Part shown: piece by piece, positions 50,264 to 61,527 of the stretch | Position numbering within the stretch: the stretch's first letter is position 1 | Layout: every line of letters starts with the position of its first letter | Source of the DNA: Bathynomus jamesi | Lineage: Eukaryota; Arthropoda; Malacostraca; Isopoda; Cirolanidae | Length of the DNA stretch: 64,000 nucleotides | Direction of reading: 5' to 3' | Assembly (NCBI GenBank): GCA_023014485.1 | Contig: JAJOZX010005537.1 | Location: forward strand, 124,001 to 188,000 | Notes under the pieces: model-generated | Databases searched by the model: none | What the model was told of the DNA's origin: nothing | The model's input: only the letters and a program-made list of their open reading frames with translations | Translations under genes and position numbers: made by a program

Positions 50264-52476
50264 TCGTGTTTCCATCCGTGCATCATACTCATGCTCCCAC
50301 AAGACTTTGTGAGTGAACTGGGAGCCTATAAGTTGATCGCGGGTGCGGGTCCACGCAAGACTGTCGGCAGGAGATCTACCTTGGATATCTCCTACGATTC
50401 CACACTCAGGACGGGGGCAGCAACCGTTAAAGGAGTACGAGTCTTCTTACCAGTGGCACGGTTTTTGCTTAGACCATCAACCCAAAAAACACGACCATTA
50501 ACCTTAATGGGTACTTTCCCGTGTTGCGGGCATGCTTTATGTATACACCTATCTGCTGCTGTATGTGTATGAGCCAGTAAATAGCCTTGTGCCTATAACT
50601 GCGGGGTTGTTTCTGTGAATAACGGCTAAGGTGTCTTCAGGCATGAAGTTATTCTTGAACACCGTAAAACATAATGAGGCGATCTGGTTGCGACTTGCAA
50701 TGGATCGCATTTGAAACGGCCCATGTACATCCTTCTAAACGCCTGGAAACATACTCTAAGCACGCGCACATCATTCACGCAATAACGCTCACATTCATCA
50801 GCTATATTGTAAGGTTTAGATTCATTAAAACTGTTGTAGTAGCGGCCAAAATCTTCACGTTCATCTGTACTCATACATTCATAGTTAAAGTAATGTTTGG
50901 GTGGAGGTAGTCCTACGTAATTTAAAGTTTCGCTAGTGAGGAATGTGTAAGGGAAATATCCTTTTGAAACTTCAGCGGCTACGCCCATCACCTTGGGTAG
51001 CTTTGCTAATTTACAAGGTGTGAATAATAAAGTGTCTTTAAACTGTACATTACCTCTTATTTGCATCTGTATTAGTTTACCTCTTTTCAAGGGATCACCT
51101 GTAAATATCTCAGATGACTCGTGTTCAAGCAACTCCTTATAAAGGAACTGTGTGTCAAATTTTGCCCCGTTATGGGCAAGAATATGCAGTTATTTTTTTT
51201 AACTTGTCCGCTAACTTGACATAGAGTTTCACAGGGCTATCGTGGGCATTCGTTTTAAAAACGTTTGTCCATTTACCACATTTGTGACACTCATCACACT
51301 CGATCCCCATACACTCATCACAGATAGTCTAGCTTACAAGTAAATGTGGAATAACCTCTTTGGTTTCAGCGTTCGTGTATGTTTCTATATCGTAGTACAC
51401 AGTTATACAAGGGCTATTTTTAGGCTTAGCGTCTTTCATATAACATACAGGCTTTACTCCAACCGCCTTATATTTCTCATGGCATGTAGAACAGTGAATT
51501 TCATCACATTTATGCTTGAAATTCCCCAATTATCCATAATGTGAAACATACCACATTCACAGATTCTCATTTTCCTGCACGTGCCAATTGATTTATGGAG
51601 CTCAAAACAGTTATTATTGAAAAATATGCGTCTACACACACCACAATCCCTCTTCTCAGCTTCAACTACATGGCTTTCACATTTAGAGCTTTTACACTGC
51701 TCACATACCATGTGGCAATCTTTACAATGTTTCACTATATCATCCGCAAACTTGATACACCCCTTGTACAAATCATTATGACGTCCATATTTTCGACTTT
51801 TATCATAACTCGCGTAAAGGTTCCTTATATTATGGATGGGGAGATACGTTGTCCCTAACAGCCCTAAAATAAGTAGGGGTCTTGTACGATCTCTCACACA
51901 GCTTTTAAAAACATACAGTCCTACTACGATCATCCATTCCAAATACAACTATACGAACATTCATTTCCTGTTCTATCCTTGTCAGCTCCTCGGGACCCAT
52001 ATTACAGTCAAACTCAAGTTTACAGTCTACACTCTACAGCTAGTTTACCGGCACGCTCCACTACCGTAGGCAACCAAATTTTTTGGGTCCGTGTATTTAG
52101 TACAGTAAACATACGAGCTAAGACTACTGCTATAAAGCCGCAACCACGATCGACGTTTATATGCCGTCTATAAATAGCCTGAGAATTGAAGTTAAGAGTA
52201 TAAGGTGTGGCACTATGACCCGCAACACGGAATACATGGTCAGTATTTACCGTGAAGCTGTTCATATTGAAGGCTATACTACTTTGAGAGGCCTGCATTA
52301 TACGGCCTAATATATACTCTATATCTTCAGCTGCCAAGCGTCTGAATGGTATTACTACCCAAAAATCATCTACATCTCCGTCATCTGACCCGAACCCGAA
52401 GGACAGCCTCGTCCTGACTTCACGTTCGTCGCGGTTCTGAAGGGCAAACTCTACAATACGTTCAACTATACGCCGT
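50264..52476 (-). pseudogene. POLB: Polinton DNA polymerase B fragment (copy 2)
   Basis: Minus-strand pieces correspond to the N-terminal and exonuclease regions of the copy 1 polymerase: FRVAGHSATPYTLNF (about 52240), the Cys-rich block (DIVKHCKDCHMVCEQC), VYYDIETYTN (exonuclease I) and GNVQFKDTLLFTPCKLAKLP. It then reaches the inserted GC-rich block near 50300. At least five frame changes are present. The polymerase motifs A to C are absent because the element is truncated at 50264. The segment upstream of 52476 continues at 54591 beyond the nested element. Confidence 0.85.
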
Positions 52477-54011
52477 TAGGGTGTGTCAATTTTAGTAAAG
52501 TCAACAATTCCAAAAACAACTAGTGACCAAATGATGCATTTTTATGTGCTAAATCGAAATGTGGCTTTAAAATCCAGATTTGACCATTCCTAGCTACTTA
52601 TATTTGAAGTTGAAGTTTACGAAAAATCAGCAATTTTTGCAAGTATTTTTTTTATTGTATATAACTACATTTTACATACATTACATACAGTTAAAGACAT
52701 TTTGATTGTATTTCAATATTAAAACTTAGAAATATATGATAGATAGGTTTCTTGAACTTTGCCAAGGATGCCATGTCTACCTTGCTCTTGTTCCTGGACA
52801 TGAGCTCCGTACTGGTCACCTGGCCACTGATGTACACCTCCTTCCTCTCTTGTGAGTAAACATGTTGTGCTGCTTCAGTTTCATCCTTACACACCTCTCT
52901 ACTGACTGTGTGTGTGAGGGCCATGCAGGAACTTCCATTGGTCTATCCAGAAACTCCTTGATTGCAGCAGTGGTGAGGGAGCAGGTCAGAGGAGGGTCAG
53001 TCACGCCAGAGTTCCAGTCAATAAGCTCCGAGAGTTTGATGGCATCTGGGTTGATGTCAGGAGTCTTCCTGGGTCTGACACTGCAGTCTCCTACCTGTGT
53101 GTCCTCATCTCTTTCACCTCTGATTTCCAGTAATTTAGGGTGTCAATTTTAGTAAAGTCAACAATTCAAAAACTGATAATAAAAACCCACTCTAATAGAC
53201 AGAGTTTATTCGTTTTTCTGTATCCACCCGAAAAGGATGCCAGTGGGCATCGAAACTGTTGTGGAAACAAACTCTGTCTATTAGAGTGGGTTTTTATTAT
53301 CATATTTTGACCTTCGCGTAGAAAAAAGTGAAGTTTTTTTAAATTCAAAAACTACTAATGCTCAAATGATGTCATATTATCTAGCAAACTTAGAAATATC
53401 TTTAGTGTTTAAAAAACCATTTACCTACTTATATTTGACCATAAAGGTTTGAAATATAACCTAAATATGACTGTAGCATCGTATATCAATGTGCCATTGA
53501 TATGTGTGGTCAACTTTGGTTATGTTTAGTGGGCAGTATGGTTTCTAAGCTTCACACAGTCACAAATGCTGGAGTTTTGATTGTGAATGCGTGAGTGGAG
53601 GAGGCAGGGAGGAGACAGGAGGAAGTCTTCGTCCTCCTTCGTCCTGGTCAAATATAAGTAGGTAAATGGCTTTTTTAAACAACACTAAAGATATTTCTAA
53701 GTTTGCTAGATAATATGACATCTTTTGAGCATTACATGACATCATTTCAGCATTAGCAGTTTTTGAATTGTTGACTCTACTAAAATTGGCACACCCTAAA
53801 TTACTGGAAATCAAAGGTGAAGATGAGGACACACAGGTAGGAGACTGCAGTGTCAGACCCAGGAAGACTCCTGACATCAACCCAGATGCTACCAAACTCT
53901 CGGAGCTTACTGACTGGAACTCTGGCGTGACTGATCCTCCTCTGACGTGCTCCCTCACCACTGCTGCAATCAAGGAGTTTCTGGATAGACCAATGGAAGT
54001 TCCTGCATGGC

Positions 54012-54060
<49 letters not shown>

Positions 54061-54590
54061 CAGTAGAGAGATGTGTAAGGATGACAACTGAAGCAGCACA
54101 ACATGTTTACTCACAAGAGAGGAGGGAGGCGTGCATCAGTGGCCAGGTGGCCAGTAGGGAGCTCATGTCCAGGAATAAGAGCGAGGCAGACATGGCATCC
54201 TTGGCAAAGTTCAAGAAACATATCCATATTTCTAAGTTTTAATAATGAAATACAATCAAAATGTCTTTAATTGTATGTATGTAAAATGTAGTTATATATG
54301 GCATCCTTGGCAAAGTTCAAGAAACCTATCTATATTTCTAAGTTTTAATATTGAAATACAATCAAAATGTCTTTAATTGTATGTAATGTATGTAAAATGT
54401 AGTTATATACAATAAAAAAAATACTTGCAAAAATTGCTGATTTTTCGTAAACTTCAACTTCAAATATAAGTAGCTAGGAGTGGTCAAATCTGGATTTTAA
54501 AGCCATATTTCGATTTAGCACATAAAAACGCATCATTTGTTCACTAGTAGTTTTTTGAATTGTTGACTTTACTAAAATTGGCACACACTA
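52477..54590. mobile_element. Long-inverted-repeat element in the polymerase gene, 9-bp TSD
   Basis: The ends are TAGGGTGTGTCAATTTTAGT and the near-inverse ACTAAAATTGGCACACACTA. ATACGCCGT is duplicated outside both ends (52468-52476, 54591-54599). The arms (about 52477-53150 and 53755-54590) are inverted copies of ~700-800 bp sharing GGCATCCTTGGCAAAGTTCA, ATGGAAGTTCCTGCATGGCC (inverted) and many more blocks. A 9-bp duplication with very long TIRs is typical of Mutator-like elements. Each arm carries the same degenerate protein fragment (TDPPLTCSLTTAAIKEFLDR, MEVPAWPSHTQSVERCV), the C terminus of a multi-copy arthropod protein I cannot name. The right arm has a (CA)n run at 54016-54058. Confidence 0.75.
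53174..53302. mobile_element. Small hairpin MITE inside the long-inverted-repeat element
   Basis: TGATAATAAAAACCCACTCT at the left (continuing AATAGACAGAGTTT) is exactly inverted at the right (AAACTCTGTC...TTTTTATTATCA), with a ~60-bp loop. It has no coding potential. Target duplication is unclear. Confidence 0.7.
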
Positions 54591-54599
54591 ATACGCCGT

Positions 54600-55050
54600 A
54601 GTCCGTGTTCAACACCATTGCTATACATGGATCTAGGATCAAACCTGACTATATACCGATTTCTAGTGAAGGCTGGGGTGGGGAGAACGGTGCGCACCAA
54701 CTCTACAGAATGAGAAAGCTGCTGCGGCTGTGGAAGATGTACCCGGAATTGAACAGGAATAAGGGGGTATATTTTTATTTGAGGAAGGTACTATTATGAG
54801 GGTTGTGTCGTAAGACGTAGAAGGTTAGGGCTCTATTACTGGTGGTCTAACAACCGGCGCAATCCTGGCACGCTTTATACCTGACGTGGAGGGCTCTTCG
54901 TCATGCCTCCGCTTTGAATTGTCGCGTGCTTCAGGTATCGTTGGTGTGGACTCGGCAATGGAGATGGAGTTTGTGATCACAACGACACTGTCGTCGGGGT
55001 CATCTGTAATATCGATGATGGATTGCTGTACCTCATCGTCATTCACGGTT
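54600..55050 (-). pseudogene. POLB: Polinton polymerase N-terminal region (copy 2)
   Basis: On the minus strand after the conserved TTCTCCCACAG/AACCGTGAATG point, the frame reads VNDDEVQQSIIDITDDPDD and goes on to a Lys/Arg-rich KRRHDEEPSTSGIKRARIA. It ends near 54600 with NRYIVRFDPRSMYSNGVEHG (a match to NRYRVRVDPRAMYSNGIERG in copy 1). An in-frame Met upstream at 55097 is a possible unspliced start. The long-inverted-repeat element interrupts the gene at 54591. Confidence 0.7.
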
Positions 55051-55141
55051 CTGTGGGAGAAGATAAAAGTAAAACTGTAGAATATAAGGGTCATCACTTA
55101 AATATTTATTATATTTTGTAAATGACCCACTTAAGAGTGTG

Positions 55142-55734
55142 ACGTGTATGTATTATATCTGGTCCTATAGGATGTGGTAAAACTGTGTTTATGTTTAAAA
55201 TCATTAAAGAAACGGGAGAAATGTTCTCGAAATTTGTGCATAAAGTTATATGGTGCTATTCGACGTATCAATCAGTGTTCAACGAGTACCAAGATGATAG
55301 TTTGTTCCACAAAGGTGTATATGACGTTAATTCGTTAAAGGGAAATGAACATAGTCATTGTAATTGACGATCTCATGTTGGAGATGGATAAAACGTTTGC
55401 CGAGACATTTACAGTATTCTCCCACCATCTTAACATAAGCGTGTTCTTCATCAATCAGAATCTATTTTTCAAAAATAGATACATGCGCGATGTGTCGTTA
55501 AATACACAATATCTAGACTTATTCGCGCAACGTAGAGATGTACCACAAATTGGGGTATTAGCCAATCAAATGTTTCCGAATCAGCGTAAGGAGTTTTTGG
55601 AAGTTTATAAAAAAGCTACAAGCCCGCGTTATGGATATTTGCTTTGCGACCTTCATCCGCGAAACATGTTTAGGGTTCTTCAAAGAACGAATATATTTCC
55701 AAACGAGCCTCAAACGGTGTATATTCTAGAATGA
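55142..55734 (+). pseudogene. ATP: Polinton packaging ATPase (copy 2), start deleted
   Basis: Walker A is changed to GPIGCGKT and the Walker B word is IVIDDLMLEMDKTF. Compared with copy 1 about 60 bp, including the start codon and first ~17 codons, are missing at 55146. A small deletion near 55350 shifts the frame before Walker B. The C-terminal half (55345-55734) is intact where copy 1 is frameshifted (FFINQNLFFKNRYMRDVSLN). The copies therefore carry complementary, non-shared lesions. Confidence 0.85.
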
Positions 55735-55792
55735 CAAAGAGGTTAAAGAAATACCATGAATTAATACAAATCTATCATCGACTGCCCCGGCA

Positions 55793-56053
55793 ATGCAGCA
55801 GATGTTTGCTAAAAATATCGACTCCGACTTTTTAAATTGCATCTGTGAAGTATGTCTTAAAGTTATAAATTGCAATGTATCAATGAAACCTCCTCAGAAG
55901 GCTCGCCTACGCCGTTACAAGAACAGAATACGTGCACTCGCTCGTAAAAGTCAAACTGTGGGGAAGAAAAAACGAATTATTGTACAAAGAGGAGGGTCAT
56001 TCCTCCCCATCTTATTTTCAGTTTTGGGTCCTTTACTGACTAGATTAATATAA
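55793..56053 (+). CDS. Small Cys-containing, hydrophobic-tailed Polinton protein (copy 2)
   Basis: An intact 86-codon ORF. The N-terminal helix has a Cys cluster (DFLNCICEVCLKVINCNVS). The middle is a basic segment (RLRRYKNRIRALARKSQ). The tail QRGGSFLPILFSVLGPLLTR is hydrophobic, with the Gly-Gly-x-Phe-Leu-Pro motif common to this small Polinton protein. It lies between ATPase and the unknown 246-aa protein, whose start codon begins at its stop. The role is unknown; membrane or virion association is inferred from the tail. Confidence 0.65.
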   Translation: MQQMFAKNIDSDFLNCICEVCLKVINCNVSMKPPQKARLRRYKNRIRALARKSQTVGKKKRIIVQRGGSFLPILFSVLGPLLTRLI

Positions 56054-56751
56054 TGAAGAAAGTGGTAGTGATTCTACACGAGGTGTATGCTTCACTGCAA
56101 AGTTCGAAGAATCCAGACACGGTTCTAGAACCCCGTAAAAGCAGGCTTAAAAGAATGGAAAGCGAATTGTTAGCCCTATTAAACAGTGAAAAAACACCTG
56201 ATGAGGAAAGAATCTTATACCAAGAAGCTCTGCAGAAATTTCTTCACGAGCACGAAAATTATAAGAATCCGACAGAGATTCCCGTGGTTATTAGGTACGG
56301 CACGGAGAACGATGGACATGGTGACATAGAGCCTGTGTCCGACGATAAGCTGACCAACCAAAGATTAACGGGTCGGACACAACATATCGAGCATTTATTA
56401 AAAAGCACCCTCCCACATACATTGAGGAATAAAGGTTTAAGTCTTTATAATCTATTGAATAAGGACCCCGCCATACAATGAACCGATACAGGTGAGATAA
56501 TTGTGGAAGGAGCAAAGGTACAAGGATCGAATAGCGTAGACATCGTCCATGATCTGGTGAGAAAGTTGGATAGGCCCTCACCATCAGGATGGAAGCGTAT
56601 TAAAGCAAAACTACAACAAATAAATGTCCCCAAAACAATGATAGGAAATCTGAACAGGTTAAAAGACTCGGAACATGCATCGCACGTGACACAGTTGAAA
56701 ACGCCATCACCCCCGGCGGTAACACCTCTGATGAAGAGAAAGAGAGGATAA
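56053..56751 (+). pseudogene. Conserved Polinton protein of unknown function (copy 2)
   Basis: The counterpart of 12936-13676. It begins MKKVVVILHEVYASLQSSKN and runs to PAIQ, where the conserved Trp codon is a TGA stop (56479-56481). It continues in the same frame with TGEIIVEGAKVQGSNSVDIV to the basic tail, which ends early at KRKRG. The rest aligns well with copy 1, so a single stop plus a terminal frameshift are the main lesions. Confidence 0.65.
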
Positions 56752-56792
56752 ACAACGATCAACCCTACCCATGTGCCTCTAAAATAAGCAAA

Positions 56793-57860
56793 TGGCTAAC
56801 ATATTAAGAAGACGCTATTATGATATTTTTAGCCCAGCCTCCTACGGAGGCGTAGATAGACTGTGCAGAAGTGTTTACAATGCTGGAGTAGGGAAAAAAG
56901 ATGTTTGAGAGTTTTTTGCGGGAGCAGGACGCTTATACACTCCATAAACCTGTGAGAAAAAGGTTTAAAACAGCCAAGACAACAGCTGCATCGATTGACT
57001 CTATTTGGCAAGCAGATTTAACAGACATGCAAAGATATTTAGTGTATAACGATGGTCACCGCTACATCCTATTCATAACAGATGTATTCTCTAGATATCT
57101 GTGGCTAATTCCTCTGAAAAAACAAATCGCCTGAAATAGTTGCTAAAGCCACCAAAACATTGATGTTGAAAGAAAACAGGGTTCATGGCTATTTTTGTAC
57201 GGATATGGGGAAAGAATTTAAGTCCGAGCTTTTCAGAACATGTTGACAGAGTTTAATATCAGCTACTACACTACCAATTCTATACATAAGGCATCTTTAG
57301 CTGAAAGATTTCAACGTACCATAAAGGAACGCATGCACCGCTATTTTACACATTAAACATCTACAGATTTCTAGACATTCTGGAATCATTGGCCTCATCC
57401 TACAACCGCTCACACCATCGCACGATTGGGACAACACTTAACGAGATTTTAGAAAGAGGTGCGCGCACAGAGCCTGATGTGAGAAGAGATGAAACACCAC
57501 CACCACACTCTGCGCGTTTCAAAATCAATAATTATGTAAGGCTGTCGCGTTCGGGAAATAAATTCGCGAAGGGATTTGAGCAAGGCTGGACACGCGAGAT
57601 TTTTAAAGTTAGGGCTATGAAATCTAAAAACGAGATAACGTTGTATTACGTAGAAAATTTGAATGGAGAATAAATCGCAGGCTTTTACCGCAATGGGTCG
57701 CAGAAAGTGACATTTAATTTAGGAAAAAATGTGTTTAAAATTGAGAAGATTTTAGGAAGCAAAGGTTCAGGAAATAGAAAAATGTACCTGGTGAAATGGC
57801 TAGGATACCCAGAAAGCTTCAACACCTATATAAAAGCTGATGCAATAATGAAGCTTAAAT
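56793..57860 (+). pseudogene. INT: Polinton integrase with chromodomain (copy 2)
   Basis: N-terminal fragments (NILRRRYYDIFSPASYGG) are frameshifted. The core segment (56901-57134) has IWQADLTDMQRYLVYNDG with the first catalytic Asp. The second (CTDMGKEF, about 57198) and third (SLAERFQRTIKERM, about 57297) acids are on broken frames. The C-terminal SH3-like part (57389-57673) reads YVRLSRSGNKFAKGFEQGW. After a stop the chromodomain follows, in frame words KNVFKIEKILGSKG and KMYLVKWLGYPESFNTY (57727-57830). It ends TAG at 57859. Confidence 0.8.
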
Positions 57861-57870
57861 AGTAAGCAAC

Positions 57871-58732
57871 ATGGCGCCTAACCATTTCTACGTCACACTC
57901 CCGTCCTCCTCGTCCCCTGTCTGTACACCCTAACAACACACTAGCCAACTTTGTAGCAGAACTCCATGGACCCATTGAATTGGGTCGTGATACGTATGAG
58001 GTGGGTATATGCGAAATTCAGCTGAATACCCTTTTTTTAAGTATTGATTATAAAGAACTCGTTTTTACGATTCTTAGAGACTGTAATGAGTGTCAAAAAG
58101 CCGGGGTAACTAGGGGTGAAACCATGCGTACCGCCCTGACTGGGGGTGCACGGTATTATAGTACAGAAGTAACACTAGGACCGGGTCACTATGGTGCGGT
58201 CGAGGATGTTGTGAGAGACTTAAACGTTATTTTAAAAAGCTCAAATCTTACGGTTGATTTTGTATACGAAATCGTAAACAATGATCCCCATGCATGTACT
58301 GTAGCCCTAAAATTGCAGGCTAACCGAAATATTAAAGACCAAAGAGTGTTCAAAATTATGACCGATGGACGATATCGATCAGTCATCCAAAGAGATACAT
58401 TTCACGAGGCAAAACACGACTTGTCCAGCCTAATGTATCAGTTAAAATTGGAGAAAATGGTTGATGGCTATAAACCCCCAGACATGTGCTATATTTACAG
58501 CAATATAGTGGAGTGTTGGGGATACCCAGGCACGCCTGCTGCGCATTGCTCACATTGCCAACCATAGAGGAAGGAGTTTGAGTATTACATATGACAGGCC
58601 CCATTATGTGAATGTCGCAGCTAATCTAATAACCAATATCTCAATGTATATAAGAACGATTGAGGGTAAAAATTTCCCATTCGGTAACGAGAGCTCAACA
58701 GTGAAGCTACACTTTCGATGCCCTGAGTTATA
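57871..58732 (+). pseudogene. PY: Polinton penton (minor capsid, PY) protein (copy 2)
   Basis: Met 57871 starts MAPNHFYVTLPSSSS. An extra base near 57923 shifts the frame. The main segment (57980-58567) has TYEVGICEIQLNTLFLSID and CYIYSNIVE. A second shift near 58540 precedes the C-terminal HRGRSLSITYDRPHYVNVA-like part and the stop overlapping the next ATG (TAATGG at 58731). It covers the region broken in copy 1. Confidence 0.75.
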
Positions 58733-59065
58733 ATGGACAGAAAGCCTATCACAGTCTATCGAGGGGTGAGATACCAGCGTGATAGTAGACTTGGCTCCAT
58801 TTTTTCAACCATACTACGTACGGCTGTCCCCTTGCTGAAGAGGGGTGCCAGATACTTCGGGAGGAAAGCGTTACAATCAGGTCTTAACACGGCAGAAGAT
58901 ATATTGGCTGGGGCTAAACCTAAAGAAGCTCTAAAAAGACACTTAAAGCGTACACGGGACGAAATCGTCGAAGATGCAAAGAGAAAAATGCGTGGTGGTG
59001 GGAAGAAGATGGCTGTCCGGAAGAAGAGATTACCACCACGTGGCATTAAACGTAAAAGGATATAA
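58733..59065 (+). CDS. Small basic pVI/core-like virion protein (copy 2)
   Basis: An intact 110-codon ORF, MDRKPITVYRGVRYQRDSRL. It has an amphipathic LGSIFSTILRTAVPLLKRG (residues ~20-38), a NTAEDILAGAKPKEALKRHL helix, and a highly basic tail (KKMAVRKKRLPPRGIKRKRI). One base is shared with the upstream stop. The design resembles adenovirus pVI/core proteins, an inference from position and composition. The tail differs in frame from copy 1. Confidence 0.65.
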   Translation: MDRKPITVYRGVRYQRDSRLGSIFSTILRTAVPLLKRGARYFGRKALQSGLNTAEDILAGAKPKEALKRHLKRTRDEIVEDAKRKMRGGGKKMAVRKKRLPPRGIKRKRI

Positions 59066-60434
59066 AAAAGAAGTGTTCTAAGCGAATGAAACCTATGGTT
59101 GACCATTTTTTTGACTGATATAAGCTAAGGACATTGATCTCATGAATCATAGTTTGTTTACTACTTGTCGAGAGAGGAGGCACTATTTCTAACTCGTCAT
59201 GGCACGCTTCATCCATCCGTGTAGTTCACAATGTTGTAAATCGGAGCTGTCCCTCTTTGACATGCCTCCAACTCAAGTTTCTATTGAACACAGTGACTTT
59301 ATTACAATTAACCCTTTAAACACAATTAGTTCCCCGAGTGCCCCTATAGAATTCGTGATACCCAGCTCAGGCCCTTACTTTTTTGACCCAAGCTGTGTGC
59401 ACATGTACGCTAAACTACGTATAGCCCATTCTGATGGAACGGACTGTGATGACAAATATGCTGTATACCCTGAAACAAACTTTCTGCACTCCTTATTCAA
59501 CCAGTGTGACGTATATTTAAATCAGGTCAACATATCGGCAGGAACGGGGTACTACCACCTACGATCCTATCTGGAAAATGTGCTGAACTTTTCCAAAGAA
59601 GCGAAGGATACCTTTTTAAGTGCCGAGGGCTATTATCAAGCTAAAGACGAAAGTAGTATAAAGGACAAATTTAAAAATTCTAAAAAGAAGATATACGAGT
59701 GTTTTGGACGCCTGCATACAGACTTCACATTCCAGAAGTTGCTTGTGAATGGGGTGGATATGAAAATAAAGCTCACCCGCACGAATCCTGAGATCTGTTT
59801 AAATATGGGAACTGATCAAGAAGAGGGAGCAAAACCCGTTGTGATTCACATTATGGAGACATACCTCCGCGTACGGCGAGTGAAATTAAGTTCACCAAAA
59901 CAAATAGAAATTGAGAAAAATTTACTACACGCCACAGTAAAATACCCAATTAACAGAGCACAGATCAAACTATACACGGTGCCAGCAGGGTTGGCATCGA
60001 AACAGAGAGAAAACATCGCCCTGGGAAATCTACCTAAAACGATGTTAACTGGAATGCAGGACCATGCCTCGGTGAATGGAAAATATAAAAAGAGTGCGTT
60101 TAAATTCGAGAATTTCGGCCTTAAAAATATAACTATACGTTAATGGCATTGCGATGGGCGGGGCTATGGATATGGATTATTCATCAGACGCTGTGTTCCC
60201 GCTTTGCGCGAGAGCATATAGTAATCTGTCCCATATTGCAAGTGATTGTGATGAGCTCGGGATTGTGGTAACGCAGAAAGAATTCATCGATCAATTTAAC
60301 CTTTATCCGTTTAACATCACACTTGACTTATCTGCTAGTGTAAATACACGATTAAGTCCACAACAGAGTGGAAACATCTCAGTCAGATTGGAAATCGCCA
60401 AGCCTATAGACGCACCTATAAGTGTACTAGTATA

Positions 60435-61464
60435 CAGAGATGGGCACCGTCACTCAAAATTGGCGAGCGTTACCGTTACTCGTTACTCTCTTAAAATGAC
60501 CCTGGCGATACCGATACATCGTTACTTTGAAAATATCTTAAGACGATACCGATACTCGTTACAGTAACGTCGTTACTTTCGTTACTAGTTACATTGGTAA
60601 ATTCATATATCATAATTGTATATCGTAATTAGAATATTAAAGCAAGTATAAAAAGTATGTAAAAACAAATGCAACTGTTTTTGATAAATGGAGGTTTATT
60701 TCTGACAGACAATGATAACAGGACATTTTTGACAAAAAATATTATTTGAATAACAGAAAATTAAACATAGAAGTAAACAAACATTTCAATAGCAGCTGAT
60801 GTAAAATAATAAAAAACATTTCCAAGAATATATTCTAGCTGAGAGGTATAGAATTAAATTTTAAATGTAGCTAGGAGCCTAGGGTTTCCTTTTAGCATTA
60901 CTAATTTTTCGAACGTGTTGTCGGAAAGATTTCCTCTCTTATGGGCATGAATATGTCCTACATAACTGAAGAGACGCTCAACAGGAGCCGAGGAAGGAAG
61001 TGGAGTATTGTACTTGAGGAAGATGTAATAAGCTGTGATTTTACCCAACTATGTGCCGAAACATCTTCGAGGAAATCAGATGTGTCGTCATCCTTCGAAG
61101 AAGAAGCTGACGAAAGGTATTCCATGTTTAACAACTTTAAACAAAGGAGATGCACACCACACGAGTGCTACACTATAACTGAGCTCTACCGGCAACAAGA
61201 CGGATGCAACGTGACAAGGACTGAACAAGTTCTAACAAGTATAAACTGTATGATACGCCGCCGAAAGATGTATTTGTACTTTTCACACATAAAAAACAGT
61301 ATGTAACGAGTAACGGAAATTCTCGTTGCTTTTGCTGAAATTATTACGGGCGTTACCGTTACATCGTTACATTAGAAACCTTGCTAAGGCGATACCGATA
61401 CTCGTTACAAAAGTAACGCCCGTTACTTAAGCCGTTACATGTACCGCGGTACTGCCCATCTCTG
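60435..61464 (-). mobile_element. hAT element 2 in the capsid gene, CTAGTATA TSD
   Basis: CAGAGATGGGC and its exact inverse GCCCATCTCTG form the ends. The 8-bp CTAGTATA occurs at 60427-60434 and 61465-61472. The subterminal zones are rich in CGTTACTCGTTAC-type repeats, unlike the TATTTAAATAC repeats of hAT 1. The insertion splits the capsid reading frame near its C terminus. Length 1,030 bp, non-autonomous. Confidence 0.92.
60854..61048 (-). pseudogene. hAT transposase C-terminal remnant
   Basis: The frame reads SSAPVERLFSYVGHIHAHKR and NLSDNTFEKLVMLKGN, the dimerisation region at the end of hAT transposases (P-V-E-R-x-F-S). No catalytic core remains. The sequence differs from the remnant in hAT 1 (ASVERSFSILRKLL), so two hAT families share the same terminal sequence. 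Confidence 0.8.
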
Positions 61465-61527
61465 CTAGTATACTCGAATCACAAGCCCTAATAGAAGTAG
61501 ACAGGTTTAGGAGCGTTGTCACTGACA

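Larger units (their letters stand above)
59199..61527 (+). pseudogene. MCP: Polinton major capsid protein (copy 2), interrupted by hAT
   Basis: Met 59199 begins MARFIHPCSSQCCKSELSLF. The first frame runs to 60143 and includes HSDFITINPLNTISSPSAP, YLNQVNISAGTGYYHLRSY and RLHTDFTFQKLLVNGVDMKI, unbroken where copy 1 is frameshifted. A shift near 60142 precedes the second frame (60154-60426) with SSDAVFPLCARAYSNLSHIA. A hAT is inserted at 60435. The last ~20 codons lie after it (61473-61527) and are frameshifted. Most of the capsid sequence is present. Confidence 0.85.

Noticed and set aside
53560..54114. 184-codon minus-strand frame with a Cys-Val run
   Set aside because: The run is the (CA)n microsatellite read on the other strand. 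The recognisable protein fragment is on the plus strand in this arm.
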